64,000 nt of DNA. Source: SIG603 sp963611165. GTDB lineage: Bacteria > Bacillota > Clostridia > Oscillospirales > Acutalibacteraceae. Where the stretch lies: assembly GCA_963611165.1 (NCBI GenBank), contig CAVDQG010000005.1, positions 1 through 64,000 on the forward strand, given 5' to 3'. Positions within the stretch are counted from its first letter, which is position 1. The number at the start of each line of letters is the position of its first letter. Made by a program: the position numbers and the translations under genes. Under the pieces are notes generated by a model that ran no database searches, had not been told where the DNA came from, and saw nothing but the letters and a program-made list of their open reading frames with translations. This document shows, piece after piece, positions 42,207 to 50,675 of this stretch.

Positions 42207-42506
42207 CTATTGCCTGTAAAAAGTTCCGCTGATTCCGTAGCCTGTATTTTCGTTCATAATAAGAGTGTTCTCGCCTACGGAGAATGTAAAGATTTGGAAA
42301 TCGCTCCAATTCTCCATTTTTATTTTCAGCTGATCGTCCTCTGTCGTATACTTTCCGTTTTGACTCATGTACGCTGTGTTCATGGTGCATTTTCCGTTTC
42401 CGTCAAATGCCCTTGTCACAATACCGTCAACACCGAGGTCGGCTGTCCAAGTTCCCTCAAGAGAGTTTTTGTTTTTAGTGCCGTAAAACGAATATATCTT
42501 TTCCAT
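42207..42506 (-). CDS. Small beta-rich protein (lipocalin-like/DUF5640-like)
   Basis: This 99-aa protein has a pattern of short strands: SLEGTWTADLGVDGIVTRAFDGNGKCTMN, GKYTTEDDQLKIKMEN, TLIMNENTGYGISGTFYRQ. This resembles small lipocalin-like domains such as DUF5640, usually found at the C-termini of surface proteins. Here it stands alone without a signal peptide. It is the last gene of the SPFH/zinc-ribbon operon. GGGAGG precedes the ATG. The family assignment is tentative. Confidence 0.65.
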   Translation of the reverse strand: MEKIYSFYGTKNKNSLEGTWTADLGVDGIVTRAFDGNGKCTMNTAYMSQNGKYTTEDDQLKIKMENWSDFQIFTFSVGENTLIMNENTGYGISGTFYRQ

Positions 42507-42561
42507 AAATAGCCGTCCTCCCTTTTATTTTGCCGCCGACCTCAGCGTACAAGTAACTTAA

Positions 42562-43329
42562 TCAGCCGTTGATTGCACCGCCGCAATACTCACAGCAACC
42601 GCTTGCGTCAGGTGTGGTTGTAGCACCGCAATACGGACATGTGACCGCCGCTTTCGGTGCAGCTGCCTGTTCGATTTTCTCACGTGTGTCCTTGCGAACC
42701 TTGGTCAGAGCCTGTTTGATTTCCTCGCCGAGCTTTTTGTTGTTCTTATATTCAACGTTCTGCTCGGGATTTACGCTTGTTGATACTCCCGGGCGTGGCG
42801 GCTGAGGTGTGATATGCACATCATCGTCATTTACTTTGAATCGGATTTCGTTGAAATAAGGGTTATTTACATAGATTGTGATATAGAAATTATAATAGTA
42901 TTCATATCGCGGCGGATTGTAACTAACCTTTTTGCCGTCCTTGTCCTCACGTTCAATTTCCGAGCGAGACTCGTCAATGTCGAGATTGCATCCCGTTACA
43001 TCGGCAAAATCGAGCACGTCGGGGTTAGCGGAAGAAAGGTCTCTCGCTCTTGTTACCATAAATTTGCCCGCATCCTCATCGAGTAAAACCTTTGTGACCG
43101 TTCCGAGAGTTCTTGTTGTGTGGAACTCAGCCACCTTTTCACGGTTCTCCTCACGGTAAGCAAGCTGTGCCTTAATCTCGTCAACGGTGCTGTTTCGGCG
43201 GTCTGAGAACCACGGCGAAAGCTTATTCGCACAATTCTTGCAAAGATTTCCGTCCTCAAGCTTTCTGTTGCCGAGCAAGCCTATCTTATCACCGCAAATA
43301 CTGCAATATTTTTTATCAAAAAGTCCCAT
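42562..43329 (-). CDS. DUF4428 zinc-binding protein with C-terminal zinc ribbon
   Basis: This 255-aa protein starts with a DUF4428-type zinc knuckle (Cys9, Cys12, Cys30, Cys33; LGNRKLEDGNLCKNC). A central beta-rich domain has an acidic-basic EIEREDKDGKKVSYNPPRYE strand region, and a linker with VNPEQNVEYKN leads to a C-terminal ribbon (CPYCG...CCEYCGG). It starts at ATG 43329 with AAGGAG upstream; the open frame upstream is noise. It lies 49 bp after the SPFH gene and probably forms an operon with it. The domain is often found next to membrane-stress or toxin-related genes; its function is unknown. Confidence 0.85.
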   Translation of the reverse strand: MGLFDKKYCSICGDKIGLLGNRKLEDGNLCKNCANKLSPWFSDRRNSTVDEIKAQLAYREENREKVAEFHTTRTLGTVTKVLLDEDAGKFMVTRARDLSSANPDVLDFADVTGCNLDIDESRSEIEREDKDGKKVSYNPPRYEYYYNFYITIYVNNPYFNEIRFKVNDDDVHITPQPPRPGVSTSVNPEQNVEYKNNKKLGEEIKQALTKVRKDTREKIEQAAAPKAAVTCPYCGATTTPDASGCCEYCGGAING

Positions 43330-43378
43330 AGTATACTCCTTTGAAATTTGATTTTTGATTGGATTTTGAAAAACAATT

Positions 43379-44785
43379 TTACTTAATGTCGCCATCGTCA
43401 AACGGATCTCCGCATTCGGGACAGAACTTCGGCGGATGCTGTGGGTCGCTTGGCTCCCAGCCGCACTTATCGCACTTGTAAAGCGGAATTCCAATCGGCT
43501 TTTTCGCTCCGCATTCAGCGCAGAACTTTCCTTTGTTCACGGCTCCGCAAGAACAAACCCATCCGTCAGACTGTATTTCTGGTCTCTTTGCTCCGCACTC
43601 GGGACAGAATTTTCCGACTGCCGTCGCTCCGCATGAGCAAACCCAGCTGTCTTGTGCCTTAGGCTCGGGCTTTTTGCTTCCGCAGTTGGGACAGAACTTT
43701 CCGGTTATTCCCTTTTGACCGCAAGAGCAGTTCCAGCCGTCAGCCGCCGCATTCGAAGTAGGTGAAGCCGTCTGATTTTCGCCCATCTGATAAAGATTCT
43801 GAGTGTTCATACCGCCCATCTGTCCAGCCATATTCATGCCCATAAATGCTACCGCAGCACCCGAGCCTTGATTTTTAGCCGCCGACTGCATAGCCGCCGC
43901 CTGTGCGCCGACAAGATGAGCCGCCGCCATGGTTGGATCTCGGAAAGCCGCATTTCTCTGCATTTCTTTGAGCATGGTTTCGTCCTCGTCGCTTGCCTTG
44001 ACGGAAGAAACGCCGAAGGATACAATCTCAAGTCCTCTTAGGTTTCTCCACTTTGCAGAGAGAACCTCGTTTAGTGCCTCGGAAAGCTCCATCGTGTGAC
44101 CAGGCAGTGCCGAATATCGGATTCCCATGTCTGAGATTTTCGCAAACGCAGGCTGTAAAGCTGTCAAAAGCTCCGTTTTCAGCTGTCCGTCCAAATTATC
44201 ACGGGTGTAGCTTTCGCTTACATTTCCGCAAACATTGGTGTAGAACAAAATCGGATTGCTTATGCGGTAGCTGTATTCTCCGAAACAGCGAATCGCAATA
44301 TCTATATCTATTCCCGCACGCTCATCGACCACACGGAAAGGAACGGGACTTGCCGTGCCGTACTTGTTGCCGATAAGCTCCTTAGTATTGAAGTAATAGA
44401 CTCTCTGGTCTTTTGCAGGCTCACCGCCAAAGGTGAATCGCTTGCCCATGGTCTTGAATGTCTCAGAAATACTCGTTCCGAGATCACCCGAGAAAATTGT
44501 CGGCTCAGTCGAGGAGTCGTAAACAAATTCGCCCGGCTCTGCGCAAAGCTCTGTCACCTTGCCCTGGTCTACGATTATCATACACTGACCGTCGGCAACC
44601 GCTATGACGGAACCGTTCGAGATGATGTTGTCAGAGCCCTTTGTGTTACTGCTTCGTCCCGAGGTGCGATGCACGCCCTTGACGGCGAGAACATTCGCAG
44701 GAATTGATTCGCAGTAAAAATATTCCTTCCACTGGTCAGCCATAACGCCGCCGACAGCACCCATTGCAGCTTTAATAAGTCCCAT
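43379..44785 (-). CDS. SPFH-domain protein with four C-terminal zinc ribbons (YdjI-like)
   Basis: This 468-aa protein has an SPFH/band-7-like domain of the virion-core/YdjI type (residues about 20-290: DQWKEYFYCESIPANVLAVKG, VYYFNTKELIGNKYGT, RCFGEYSYRISNP). A Gln/Met/Ala/Gly-rich flexible stretch (290-345) follows, then three similar zinc ribbons (WxCSCG...GKFCxxCGxKxP) and a fourth, rubredoxin-like one (YKCDKCGWEPSDPQHPPKFCPECG). In Bacillus, YdjI helps place PspA-linked membrane proteins. No PspA is encoded here. The order is receiver-like gene, SPFH, DUF4428, small protein. Confidence 0.85.
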   Translation of the reverse strand: MGLIKAAMGAVGGVMADQWKEYFYCESIPANVLAVKGVHRTSGRSSNTKGSDNIISNGSVIAVADGQCMIIVDQGKVTELCAEPGEFVYDSSTEPTIFSGDLGTSISETFKTMGKRFTFGGEPAKDQRVYYFNTKELIGNKYGTASPVPFRVVDERAGIDIDIAIRCFGEYSYRISNPILFYTNVCGNVSESYTRDNLDGQLKTELLTALQPAFAKISDMGIRYSALPGHTMELSEALNEVLSAKWRNLRGLEIVSFGVSSVKASDEDETMLKEMQRNAAFRDPTMAAAHLVGAQAAAMQSAAKNQGSGAAVAFMGMNMAGQMGGMNTQNLYQMGENQTASPTSNAAADGWNCSCGQKGITGKFCPNCGSKKPEPKAQDSWVCSCGATAVGKFCPECGAKRPEIQSDGWVCSCGAVNKGKFCAECGAKKPIGIPLYKCDKCGWEPSDPQHPPKFCPECGDPFDDGDIK

Positions 44786-44836
44786 AATATACCTCTCTTT
44801 CTGCTTTCAAAACAATGTGACGGATTTAACTTCAAA

Positions 44837-45220
44837 TCAAAGCGTATCTATCACACCCGCAAGATATGTCGGTGAAACCGACGCATAGATAAAGTTGTCC
44901 ACCATTTTGTCTTTGACCGCCTGACGCACATCGGCGGCAAGCATTTCGTCTGCTTTTTCGTCAACCAAAAGAAGCGTTTTGCAGTCCCGACAGAACGACT
45001 TCACATCACGTCCGATTCGAATCCGATCGTTAAGGCTCCATACTCCCGAACGTGCCACCTCCATGACAAGTACATTTGCGTGACAGCTTCGGCAAAGGGA
45101 AATCGTTTCCTCAGGTCTCATAGATCTGTAAACGATGAAATCGGGATCACAGGCTGTGAGCGTTCTGCCGACCGCATCTCTCAAAAGGCTTCCTTTTATA
45201 TCAAGCACTATTCTTCTCAT
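44837..45220 (-). CDS. Receiver-like protein with Glu at the phospho-site and two CxxC motifs
   Basis: This 127-aa protein is the length of a lone receiver domain, with matching strand/helix pattern (RIVLDIKGSLLRDAVGRTL, NVLVMEV, TLLLVDEKAD, DNFIYASVSP). Glu54 sits where the phosphorylated Asp should be, and the late Lys is unclear, so it cannot signal normally. It carries CRSC (Cys43/46) and CRDC (Cys77/80), which could bind a metal or sense redox. I do not recognise a named family; the receiver fold is inferred from pattern. It is first in the SPFH operon, divergent from a kinase/regulator operon. Confidence 0.65.
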   Translation of the reverse strand: MRRIVLDIKGSLLRDAVGRTLTACDPDFIVYRSMRPEETISLCRSCHANVLVMEVARSGVWSLNDRIRIGRDVKSFCRDCKTLLLVDEKADEMLAADVRQAVKDKMVDNFIYASVSPTYLAGVIDTL

Positions 45221-45371
45221 CCGTGCCCTTCACCGCCTTTCGTCCCTTAGTTTATTTGTATTAGATTCAGTAATTATATTTTATCCCCTTTTTAATATTA
45301 TTTCCCCCGCCAATTGGATAGGTTTTATACCTTTTAGCGAAATTTTGTTGAAAATTTTATTTTTAATCACC

Positions 45372-45432
45372 TTAGCTTACCTTGATTGCAAGCTAAAATC
45401 GTATTGTGATTTTTAAACTCGCGTGTTATCAT
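45372..45432 (+). promoter_or_regulatory. Promoter and dyad upstream of the 7TM-kinase operon
   Basis: TTGTGA (45404-45409) and TATCAT (45427-45432) are 17 bp apart. A dyad TTAGCTT/AAGCTAA with an 11-bp centre (45372-45378 and 45390-45396) ends 7 bp upstream of the -35. That is a reasonable place for dimer binding by the LuxR-type regulator encoded at the end of the operon. Confidence 0.5.
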
Positions 45433-45471
45433 TTAGATAAATTAACAAAGCATTCGAAACGGAGATACGGT

Positions 45472-47136
45472 ATGAACAAGGTTACTAAGAATAACATACA
45501 AACGGCACTGATTGTTCTGCCGTTTCTTTTGCTCGCAACCGTCATGAACCGTTTTCCGCCGGATTTAAATACGCAAGTAATTCGTGGCAGTATTCACATC
45601 GGCTTGCTTATCGCCTGGGGAATTTCAATCCACACACGAATCATTCAAATTCAGGTTCGCCGCTATCTTCTCGGTATAGTCGGACTTATGGCATTGTGGC
45701 TTACACTCAAAACCGTCAAGCATTCGATTTACTATAACGATTTACAGCGTATTCTCTGGTATCTTTACTATATTCCCATGCTGTTCATTCCGCTTTTCGC
45801 ATTGTTCGTAAGTATGTCCCTCGGTAAAAACGAAAACTACCGTCTGCCGATGTGGACAAAGTTACTTTATGTGCCGACAGTCTTGCTCTTCACTCTCGTT
45901 CTGACAAATGATTTTCATCAGGCTGTTTTCTCCTTTCCGACAGGAATAAAGACAGACAAATGCTACAGCTACGAAACAGGATACTACATCGTACTCGGCT
46001 GGATTATAATTTGTGCGCTTTCCTCAATATTGGTAATGCTGAAAAAATGCAGAATTTTGCATAACAAAGTCGTGCGCTATCTGCCGTTTATTCCGCTTTG
46101 TCTCTCCCTTGCCTACACAATCTCATATATACGCGGAGTTAAATGGGTTCTTTTTATTGCCGGTGACATGACTGTCACCCACTGCTTTCTTATCTACTGC
46201 GTTTTTGAAATTTGCATGGAGTGCGGACTGATTCAGTCAAATTTGGGCTATGAAGAGCTTCTGGCGGCAACCACTATTCCCGTGCAAATCACAGATGACA
46301 ACTTTATTTCAAAGCATTTCTCATCTGCCATGGACGTTTCTCTCCAACAAAACGAGCTTGTAAAAATAACCGCCGACAGCATTACGCTTGATGAAAACAC
46401 GCTTTTAAAACGCAACAAATTGAAAGGCGGTTGGGTATTCTGGAAAGAGGACATATCCGAGCTTAACAAGCTTAACAGAGAACTCGAGCTCACCCGTGAG
46501 GAGCTTCGTGAGACGGGCGATGTTCTTGCCGCTGAAAACGAACAACAGGAAAGATTTCTGAGACTCACCGAAGAAAATCGCCTTTACGACATGATGGCGT
46601 CGCAAACGGCAAAGCAAATAACGATGCTGAAAGACCGCCTCAACGAGATCAAAAAGACAGACGACGAAGAAACGGCAAAAAAGCTTCTCGGTCAGGTCGT
46701 GGTTATAGGAACATATATAAAGAGAAGAAACAATCTGATTTTTGTCGGCTCTCAGCGTGGTGCAATTTCCGCTCAGGAGCTGAGACTTTGCCTGAATGAA
46801 TCAGCCGAAAACCTAAATCTTTACGGCATAGTGTGCAAGACTGTCATAAACGGTGACGGACTGCTTTCTACAGAACAGGCGGCTTTGATTTACGATGTTT
46901 TCGAGGCAATATGCGAAGCGGGCGAAGGCTGTCTTGATTCTCTTCTTGTCGGCATTGAAACCGAAGATAAAATCGAAGCGAATTTTTGCTTTTCTTCATC
47001 CAAAAATCTAAGCGAACTTCAAAAAGATTTCCAAAATATCAAATGGGAACAAGACGAAGACGGACTTCAGTATATAATCCTAACTGCCGAAAACGAGGAG
47101 GAAAAGACATATGGACAAAATCAAAGAAAGCTTTGA
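45472..47136 (+). CDS. 7TM sensor protein with degenerate kinase-like C-terminus
   Basis: This 554-aa protein has seven hydrophobic segments in residues 10-240, as in HisKA_7TM sensors, a PAS-like stretch (about 260-330), a coiled coil (KLNRELELTREELRETGDVL, 340-385) and a dimerisation region. The C-terminal 150 residues resemble a histidine-kinase catalytic domain, but I find no phospho-His box and no N, G1 or G2 ATP motifs. It is probably a sensor pseudokinase. ATG 45472 has GGAGA upstream. It overlaps the following kinase gene by 26 nt, so the two are coupled. Confidence 0.75.
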   Translation: MNKVTKNNIQTALIVLPFLLLATVMNRFPPDLNTQVIRGSIHIGLLIAWGISIHTRIIQIQVRRYLLGIVGLMALWLTLKTVKHSIYYNDLQRILWYLYYIPMLFIPLFALFVSMSLGKNENYRLPMWTKLLYVPTVLLFTLVLTNDFHQAVFSFPTGIKTDKCYSYETGYYIVLGWIIICALSSILVMLKKCRILHNKVVRYLPFIPLCLSLAYTISYIRGVKWVLFIAGDMTVTHCFLIYCVFEICMECGLIQSNLGYEELLAATTIPVQITDDNFISKHFSSAMDVSLQQNELVKITADSITLDENTLLKRNKLKGGWVFWKEDISELNKLNRELELTREELRETGDVLAAENEQQERFLRLTEENRLYDMMASQTAKQITMLKDRLNEIKKTDDEETAKKLLGQVVVIGTYIKRRNNLIFVGSQRGAISAQELRLCLNESAENLNLYGIVCKTVINGDGLLSTEQAALIYDVFEAICEAGEGCLDSLLVGIETEDKIEANFCFSSSKNLSELQKDFQNIKWEQDEDGLQYIILTAENEEEKTYGQNQRKL

Positions 47137-48061
47137 CAGTTTGCCCGTCGGGGTCTGCTTTTTCGATAATAACGGGGTTGTGCGACTTATAAATCACCGC
47201 ATGCTTGCCGTGGCGGATAATCTCTGCAAAAACGGTATTCAAACTGTTTTCGAGCTTGAAAATATACTTTCAAATCCACCGAAAGAAATCGTCTGCCTTA
47301 ATCCCCTACTGAAAATTTTTCGCTTTCATGACGGCACGGTTTTTCGATTTACAAAGGAAAGAATTTTCACCAAGTCCAAAAACAAATATACTCAGGTCAC
47401 GGCAACGGATGTGACCGAGATAATCAACCGACAAAGCCGACTTGAGGACGAGAACAAAAAACTCACCGAGGCTAACGAGCGAATGAGAAAGCTTCTCGAG
47501 CAAATGCCCGAAATCATCAGAGAAGAGGAAACTCTTGCCATGAAACTTCGTGTGCATGACGATATCGGTCACAGCATACTTGCGGCAAGACGGGCACTTT
47601 TGAGAAACGCAAATCTGACAGAAATGCGAGAAACCGCATCCCTGTGGGAAGACTCTATCAATGTGCTTTACCGCTCAAATCAGATAATCGAAAACAGCGA
47701 TCCTATAGAAAAGTCGGTTTCACGGGCGGCGGAAATGGGCGTTTCTGTCATATTCGAGGGAAGCAGACCGCATTCAGGTAAAGCATGTTCGCTTGTCGCT
47801 TCTGCAATCCGTGAGTGCTCTGCCAACTGTGCACGCCACGCAGGCGGCACGATGCTTTTTGTCAGCTTCATCCAAAACAGAGGACTTACCGAAGTTAGCA
47901 TAACAAACAACGGCACAGCACCGAAAACAGAAATCAGAGAGGGCGGCGGTCTTTCAATGCTAAGACAGCGCATTGAAGAAAACGGCGGATATATGAAAAT
48001 AACAAGTCTGCCGGAATTTAAGCTGAGGCTAAGACTTTCAGGTAAGGAGGAATCAAAATGA
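47111..48061 (+). CDS. Cytoplasmic histidine kinase (NarL/HisKA_3-like)
   Basis: This 316-aa protein without transmembrane segments has an N-terminal PAS-like domain (8-115; SLPVGVCFFDNNGVVRLIN), a coiled coil (115-145), an H-box RVHDDIGHSILAARRAL (about 147-163) and a HATPase with IRECSANCARHA (N box), ITNNG (G1) and GGGLSMLRQRIEENGG (G2). This pairs with the 7TM protein before it and the LuxR-type regulator after it (4-nt overlap). I infer that the 7TM protein senses the signal and this kinase passes on the phosphate. Confidence 0.82.
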   Translation: MDKIKESFDSLPVGVCFFDNNGVVRLINHRMLAVADNLCKNGIQTVFELENILSNPPKEIVCLNPLLKIFRFHDGTVFRFTKERIFTKSKNKYTQVTATDVTEIINRQSRLEDENKKLTEANERMRKLLEQMPEIIREEETLAMKLRVHDDIGHSILAARRALLRNANLTEMRETASLWEDSINVLYRSNQIIENSDPIEKSVSRAAEMGVSVIFEGSRPHSGKACSLVASAIRECSANCARHAGGTMLFVSFIQNRGLTEVSITNNGTAPKTEIREGGGLSMLRQRIEENGGYMKITSLPEFKLRLRLSGKEESK

Positions 48062-48681
48062 GAGTGATAATCGTCGAAGACCAAACCATGATAAGAAGTC
48101 TTCTTGAAAGCTATTTTAAAGCGGAGGACGGTCACCAAATAGTAGCCTCCGTTGCTGGAGCAAAGGAAGCCACCGAGGTTTGCCGCCGTTTCCCGTGTGA
48201 CCTTGTTCTCATGGATGTTCTCACGGAGCACAGAGAAAACGGGCTTATTGCCGTCCGAGAAATCAAAGCTATCAAACCCGAGGTTAAGATAATTGTTGTT
48301 ACCTCGCTTATTGACGGTGCCGTACTGAATGAAGCAAAAGCATCGGGAGCGGACAGTCTTTGGTACAAGGATTCCGAGAAAAACCGCCTTATGGAGGTAG
48401 TTCACAAAACCATGAGTGGCGAACACATCTTTCCCGACGCACCGCCTACAGTTGAAATAGGGCTTGCAAAAAGCACGGAATTCACAAAGACAGAGCTAAA
48501 GGTTTTGCGTTATCTCGTGCGTGGTCTCTCCTACACCCGAATTGCGGCAGAAATGGGAATCGAGATGTCTACGGTGAAATTTCATGTGGCAAATATGCTT
48601 CAGAAAACAGGCCTTGAAAATAAACTCCAGCTTGCTCTTGCCGTAAGTGATGTTAAGCTTATCGCAAATTTAGACGAATAA
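48058..48681 (+). CDS. LuxR/NarL-family response regulator
   Basis: This 207-aa protein has a receiver with Glu7-Asp8, phosphoacceptor Asp53 in VLMDVLTEH and a conserved Lys near KDSEKN. A C-terminal LuxR HTH follows (about 140-200; TELKVLRYLVRGLSYTRIAA, MSTVKFHVANMLQKTG). It is cotranscribed with the two upstream kinase genes. Likely targets are this operon and the divergent SPFH/zinc-ribbon operon; that link is inferred from position. Confidence 0.9.
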   Translation: MRVIIVEDQTMIRSLLESYFKAEDGHQIVASVAGAKEATEVCRRFPCDLVLMDVLTEHRENGLIAVREIKAIKPEVKIIVVTSLIDGAVLNEAKASGADSLWYKDSEKNRLMEVVHKTMSGEHIFPDAPPTVEIGLAKSTEFTKTELKVLRYLVRGLSYTRIAAEMGIEMSTVKFHVANMLQKTGLENKLQLALAVSDVKLIANLDE

Positions 48682-48701
48682 AATTAATATTTAAAAACAG
48701 A

Positions 48702-48738
48702 AAAAGACCGATAACGCACAAAACGTCATCGGTCTTTT
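48702..48738 (+). terminator. Intrinsic terminator after the LuxR-type regulator
   Basis: A 15-bp stem with one mismatch (48702-48716 and 48724-48738) ends in TTTT. Confidence 0.85.
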
Positions 48739-48847
48739 CCGCACTGTTAATAAGATAAACTGAATTGATGTAATCTGATTTAATATAGAAAATGAGTTTT
48801 CAACAAATAAGGCAAAACGGTGAAAATCTTCTCTGCCTCTTCCCTAA

Positions 48848-48890
48848 ACAGAAAAACATCCCAATTCCGTGAGATGCTCTTCTGTCTTTT
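48848..48890 (+). other. Terminator-like hairpin in the 48.7-49.1 kb spacer
   Basis: ACAGAA/TTCTGT (48848-48853 and 48880-48885) encloses CATC/GATG and is followed by TTTTT. No gene ends here. The 416-bp spacer 48682-49097 also holds the terminators at 48702 and 48956, a short repeat at 48899-48932, and a second hairpin at 49010-49055 (inner TCGGGACTT/AAGTCCCGA, outer TTTGGT/ACCAAA). I see no coding sequence in it. Confidence 0.4.
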
Positions 48891-48898
48891 TGGGGGAG

Positions 48899-48932
48899 TG
48901 TGTTGTATGAGGTAATATGAGGTAACTACCTA
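48899..48932. repeat. Two-block motif shared with 61931-61963
   Basis: TGTGTTGTAT (48899-48908), then after 8 bp ATGAGGTAACTACCTA (48917-48932). The same two blocks occur at 61931-61940 and 61948-61963 with a 7-bp gap and one mismatch. Both copies lie downstream of the tartrate and citrate operons. Confidence 0.5.
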
Positions 48933-48955
48933 CCTTGTAATCAAATATTGTCTGT

Positions 48956-49014
48956 ATAAAAACCAAGCATTTGAAAGAATTCAGAAATTAAACTGAGTGC
49001 TTTCAGATGTTTGG
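48956..49014 (-). terminator. Terminator of the tartrate operon
   Basis: A long hairpin has 15 continuous pairs (48963-48977 and 49000-49014, two G-T) plus an inner TTCAG/CTGAG helix. On the minus strand it is followed by TTTTT. It lies 83 bp after the ttdB stop. Confidence 0.8.
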
Positions 49015-49097
49015 TGAATCGGGACTTTGGACTCACCCGAAGTCCCGAAACCAAACGAAAGAATATTGGTATATTGTAAGAAAGGCTTAGTCAGTAA

Positions 49098-49730
49098 TTA
49101 CTTGATGAAGCTGACGTGCTTGCAAATCTCCTCGATTGCAGCGTCCTTCTTCTCGTTAAATGCAACCTTGTTCTTCTCAAAGAGGTTGTCGCCCTTAGCG
49201 TCTATGGAAACGATGAGCGGGCCAAACTCCTTTACCTTACAGCACCAGAGTGTCTCGGGCATTCCGAGCTCATCCCAGTGATGCTCGGCAATTCTCTGAA
49301 CCTCTGTAGCCGCAACAACTGCACAGCCTGCAGGGAAAACACAGTGGATTGCACCGAACTCCTTGCATGCACGCTCTGTGTTGGGACCCATACCGCCCTT
49401 ACCGACGATAACACGAACGCCTGTATGCTCTACAAACTCATACTCGAACTTCTCCATACGCATGGAAGTTGTTGGTCCGACTGAAACCATCTCGTAAGCG
49501 TCTTCCTCGCCCTCGATAGGACGAACGATTGGGCCGGCGTGGAAAATGGCCTTGTTGCGAATGTCATAAGGAAGCTCTCTGCCGCCCTCAACGAGTCTTC
49601 TGTGGGCGACGTCACGGCATGTCATAAGGTCGCCGTCTAAGTAAATAATATCACCGATTTTGATGTCAGCTAAATCCTCAGCGCTGACAGGTGTTGTTAA
49701 AACCTTTTTACCGTCTCTGATCTCTACCAT
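49098..49730 (-). CDS. ttdB: L(+)-tartrate dehydratase beta subunit
   Basis: This 210-aa protein matches the TtdB pattern almost throughout: VLTTPVSAEDLADIKIGDIIYL, TCRDVAHRRLVE, GKAIFHAGPIVR-like KAIFHAGPIVR, MVSVGPTTSMRM, VIVGKGGMG, CVFPAGCAVVAAT and WDELGMPETLW. With TtdA it forms an oxygen-sensitive Fe-S dehydratase that turns L-tartrate into oxaloacetate. Class I fumarase subunits are close relatives, but the residues resemble the tartrate enzyme of E. coli more. Its ATG overlaps the ttdA stop by 1 nt. Confidence 0.85.
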   Translation of the reverse strand: MVEIRDGKKVLTTPVSAEDLADIKIGDIIYLDGDLMTCRDVAHRRLVEGGRELPYDIRNKAIFHAGPIVRPIEGEEDAYEMVSVGPTTSMRMEKFEYEFVEHTGVRVIVGKGGMGPNTERACKEFGAIHCVFPAGCAVVAATEVQRIAEHHWDELGMPETLWCCKVKEFGPLIVSIDAKGDNLFEKNKVAFNEKKDAAIEEICKHVSFIK

Positions 49731-50629
49731 TACAGTTCTACCTCCGAATGCGTTGTTACAGTTGCGTTAAGATCCTTGTCAAAAATTACGTGTCCGCGTC
49801 TGTGGCTCCAGCAACCGACGTTAACCGCTACACCGATTGTGGACGGGTGACGTGCTGTGTTCTCGATGTGAACTCCCATAACAGAGTTCTTACCGCTCAT
49901 ACCCTGAGGTCCGAGGCCGATTGAATTGATGCCGTCCTCGAGGAGCTTCTCCATCTCTGCCGCACGTGGGTTCGGATTATGAGAACCAAGCGGTCTCATA
50001 AGAGCCTTCTTTGAGAGAAGAGCTGCTGTCTCAACGCTTGTTGCAACACCGACGCCAACGAGAAGCGGAGGGCAAGCATTGATACCGTAGCTCGTCATCT
50101 GGTCGAGAACGAACTTTGTAACGCCCTCATAGCCCATACCGGGCATAAGAACCATAGCCTTACCGGGGAGTGTGCATCCGCCGCCGGCCATGTAAGTGTA
50201 AATCTCACAGTGGTCGTCATCCGGTACAATGTCCCAGAATACTGTAGGAGTTCCCTTACCTACATTTCTCTTTGTGTTAACCTCGTCGAATGTCTCAACG
50301 CTGTTGTGACGAAGAGGAGCCGCAAATGTTGCTCTGACAACTGCCTCCTTGAGAAGTGCTTCTAGCTCGCCGATAAGCGGGAAGTTTGTTCCGCACTTAA
50401 CCCAGAACTGGAGAACACCTGTATCCTGACAGCAAGGACGGTTGAGGTCAACCGCAAGCTTCTGGTTGCGCTTCATTGTCTGATAGATAGCTGTTGCAAG
50501 AGGGCTGTCCTCCTGCTCTGCAAGCTCCTGGAGCTTTGCCTCTACGTCATCGGGAAGCTTTTTGCCGACATAGGCAACAAACTTCGCCATTTTTTCGGTC
50601 ATAAGTTCTACATTCTGCTCTTTAGTCAT
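49730..50629 (-). CDS. ttdA: L(+)-tartrate dehydratase alpha subunit
   Basis: This 299-aa catalytic subunit carries the Fe-S cluster. Visible features include DLNRPCCQDTG (first cluster Cys), FPLIGELEALLKEAV, APLRHNSVETFDEVN, MAGGGCTLPGKA (Cys), CPPLLVGVGVATS and a late VGCWSHRRG (Cys). The pattern follows E. coli TtdA closely, more than FumA-type sequences. Fumarase activity remains a possible alternative. It lies 46 bp after an SLC13-type permease gene and is cotranscribed with ttdB. Confidence 0.85.
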   Translation of the reverse strand: MTKEQNVELMTEKMAKFVAYVGKKLPDDVEAKLQELAEQEDSPLATAIYQTMKRNQKLAVDLNRPCCQDTGVLQFWVKCGTNFPLIGELEALLKEAVVRATFAAPLRHNSVETFDEVNTKRNVGKGTPTVFWDIVPDDDHCEIYTYMAGGGCTLPGKAMVLMPGMGYEGVTKFVLDQMTSYGINACPPLLVGVGVATSVETAALLSKKALMRPLGSHNPNPRAAEMEKLLEDGINSIGLGPQGMSGKNSVMGVHIENTARHPSTIGVAVNVGCWSHRRGHVIFDKDLNATVTTHSEVEL

Positions 50630-50675
50630 TTGTAGATTCCTCCTTAAGGTAATTTCAGTTTATTTTAGGTTAATA

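Noticed and set aside
49098..50629. Class I fumarase instead of tartrate dehydratase
   Set aside because: Both subunits follow the E. coli TtdA/TtdB sequence patterns through long blocks, and an SLC13 permease and GntR regulators are adjacent. Fumarase activity is not excluded but is the second choice.
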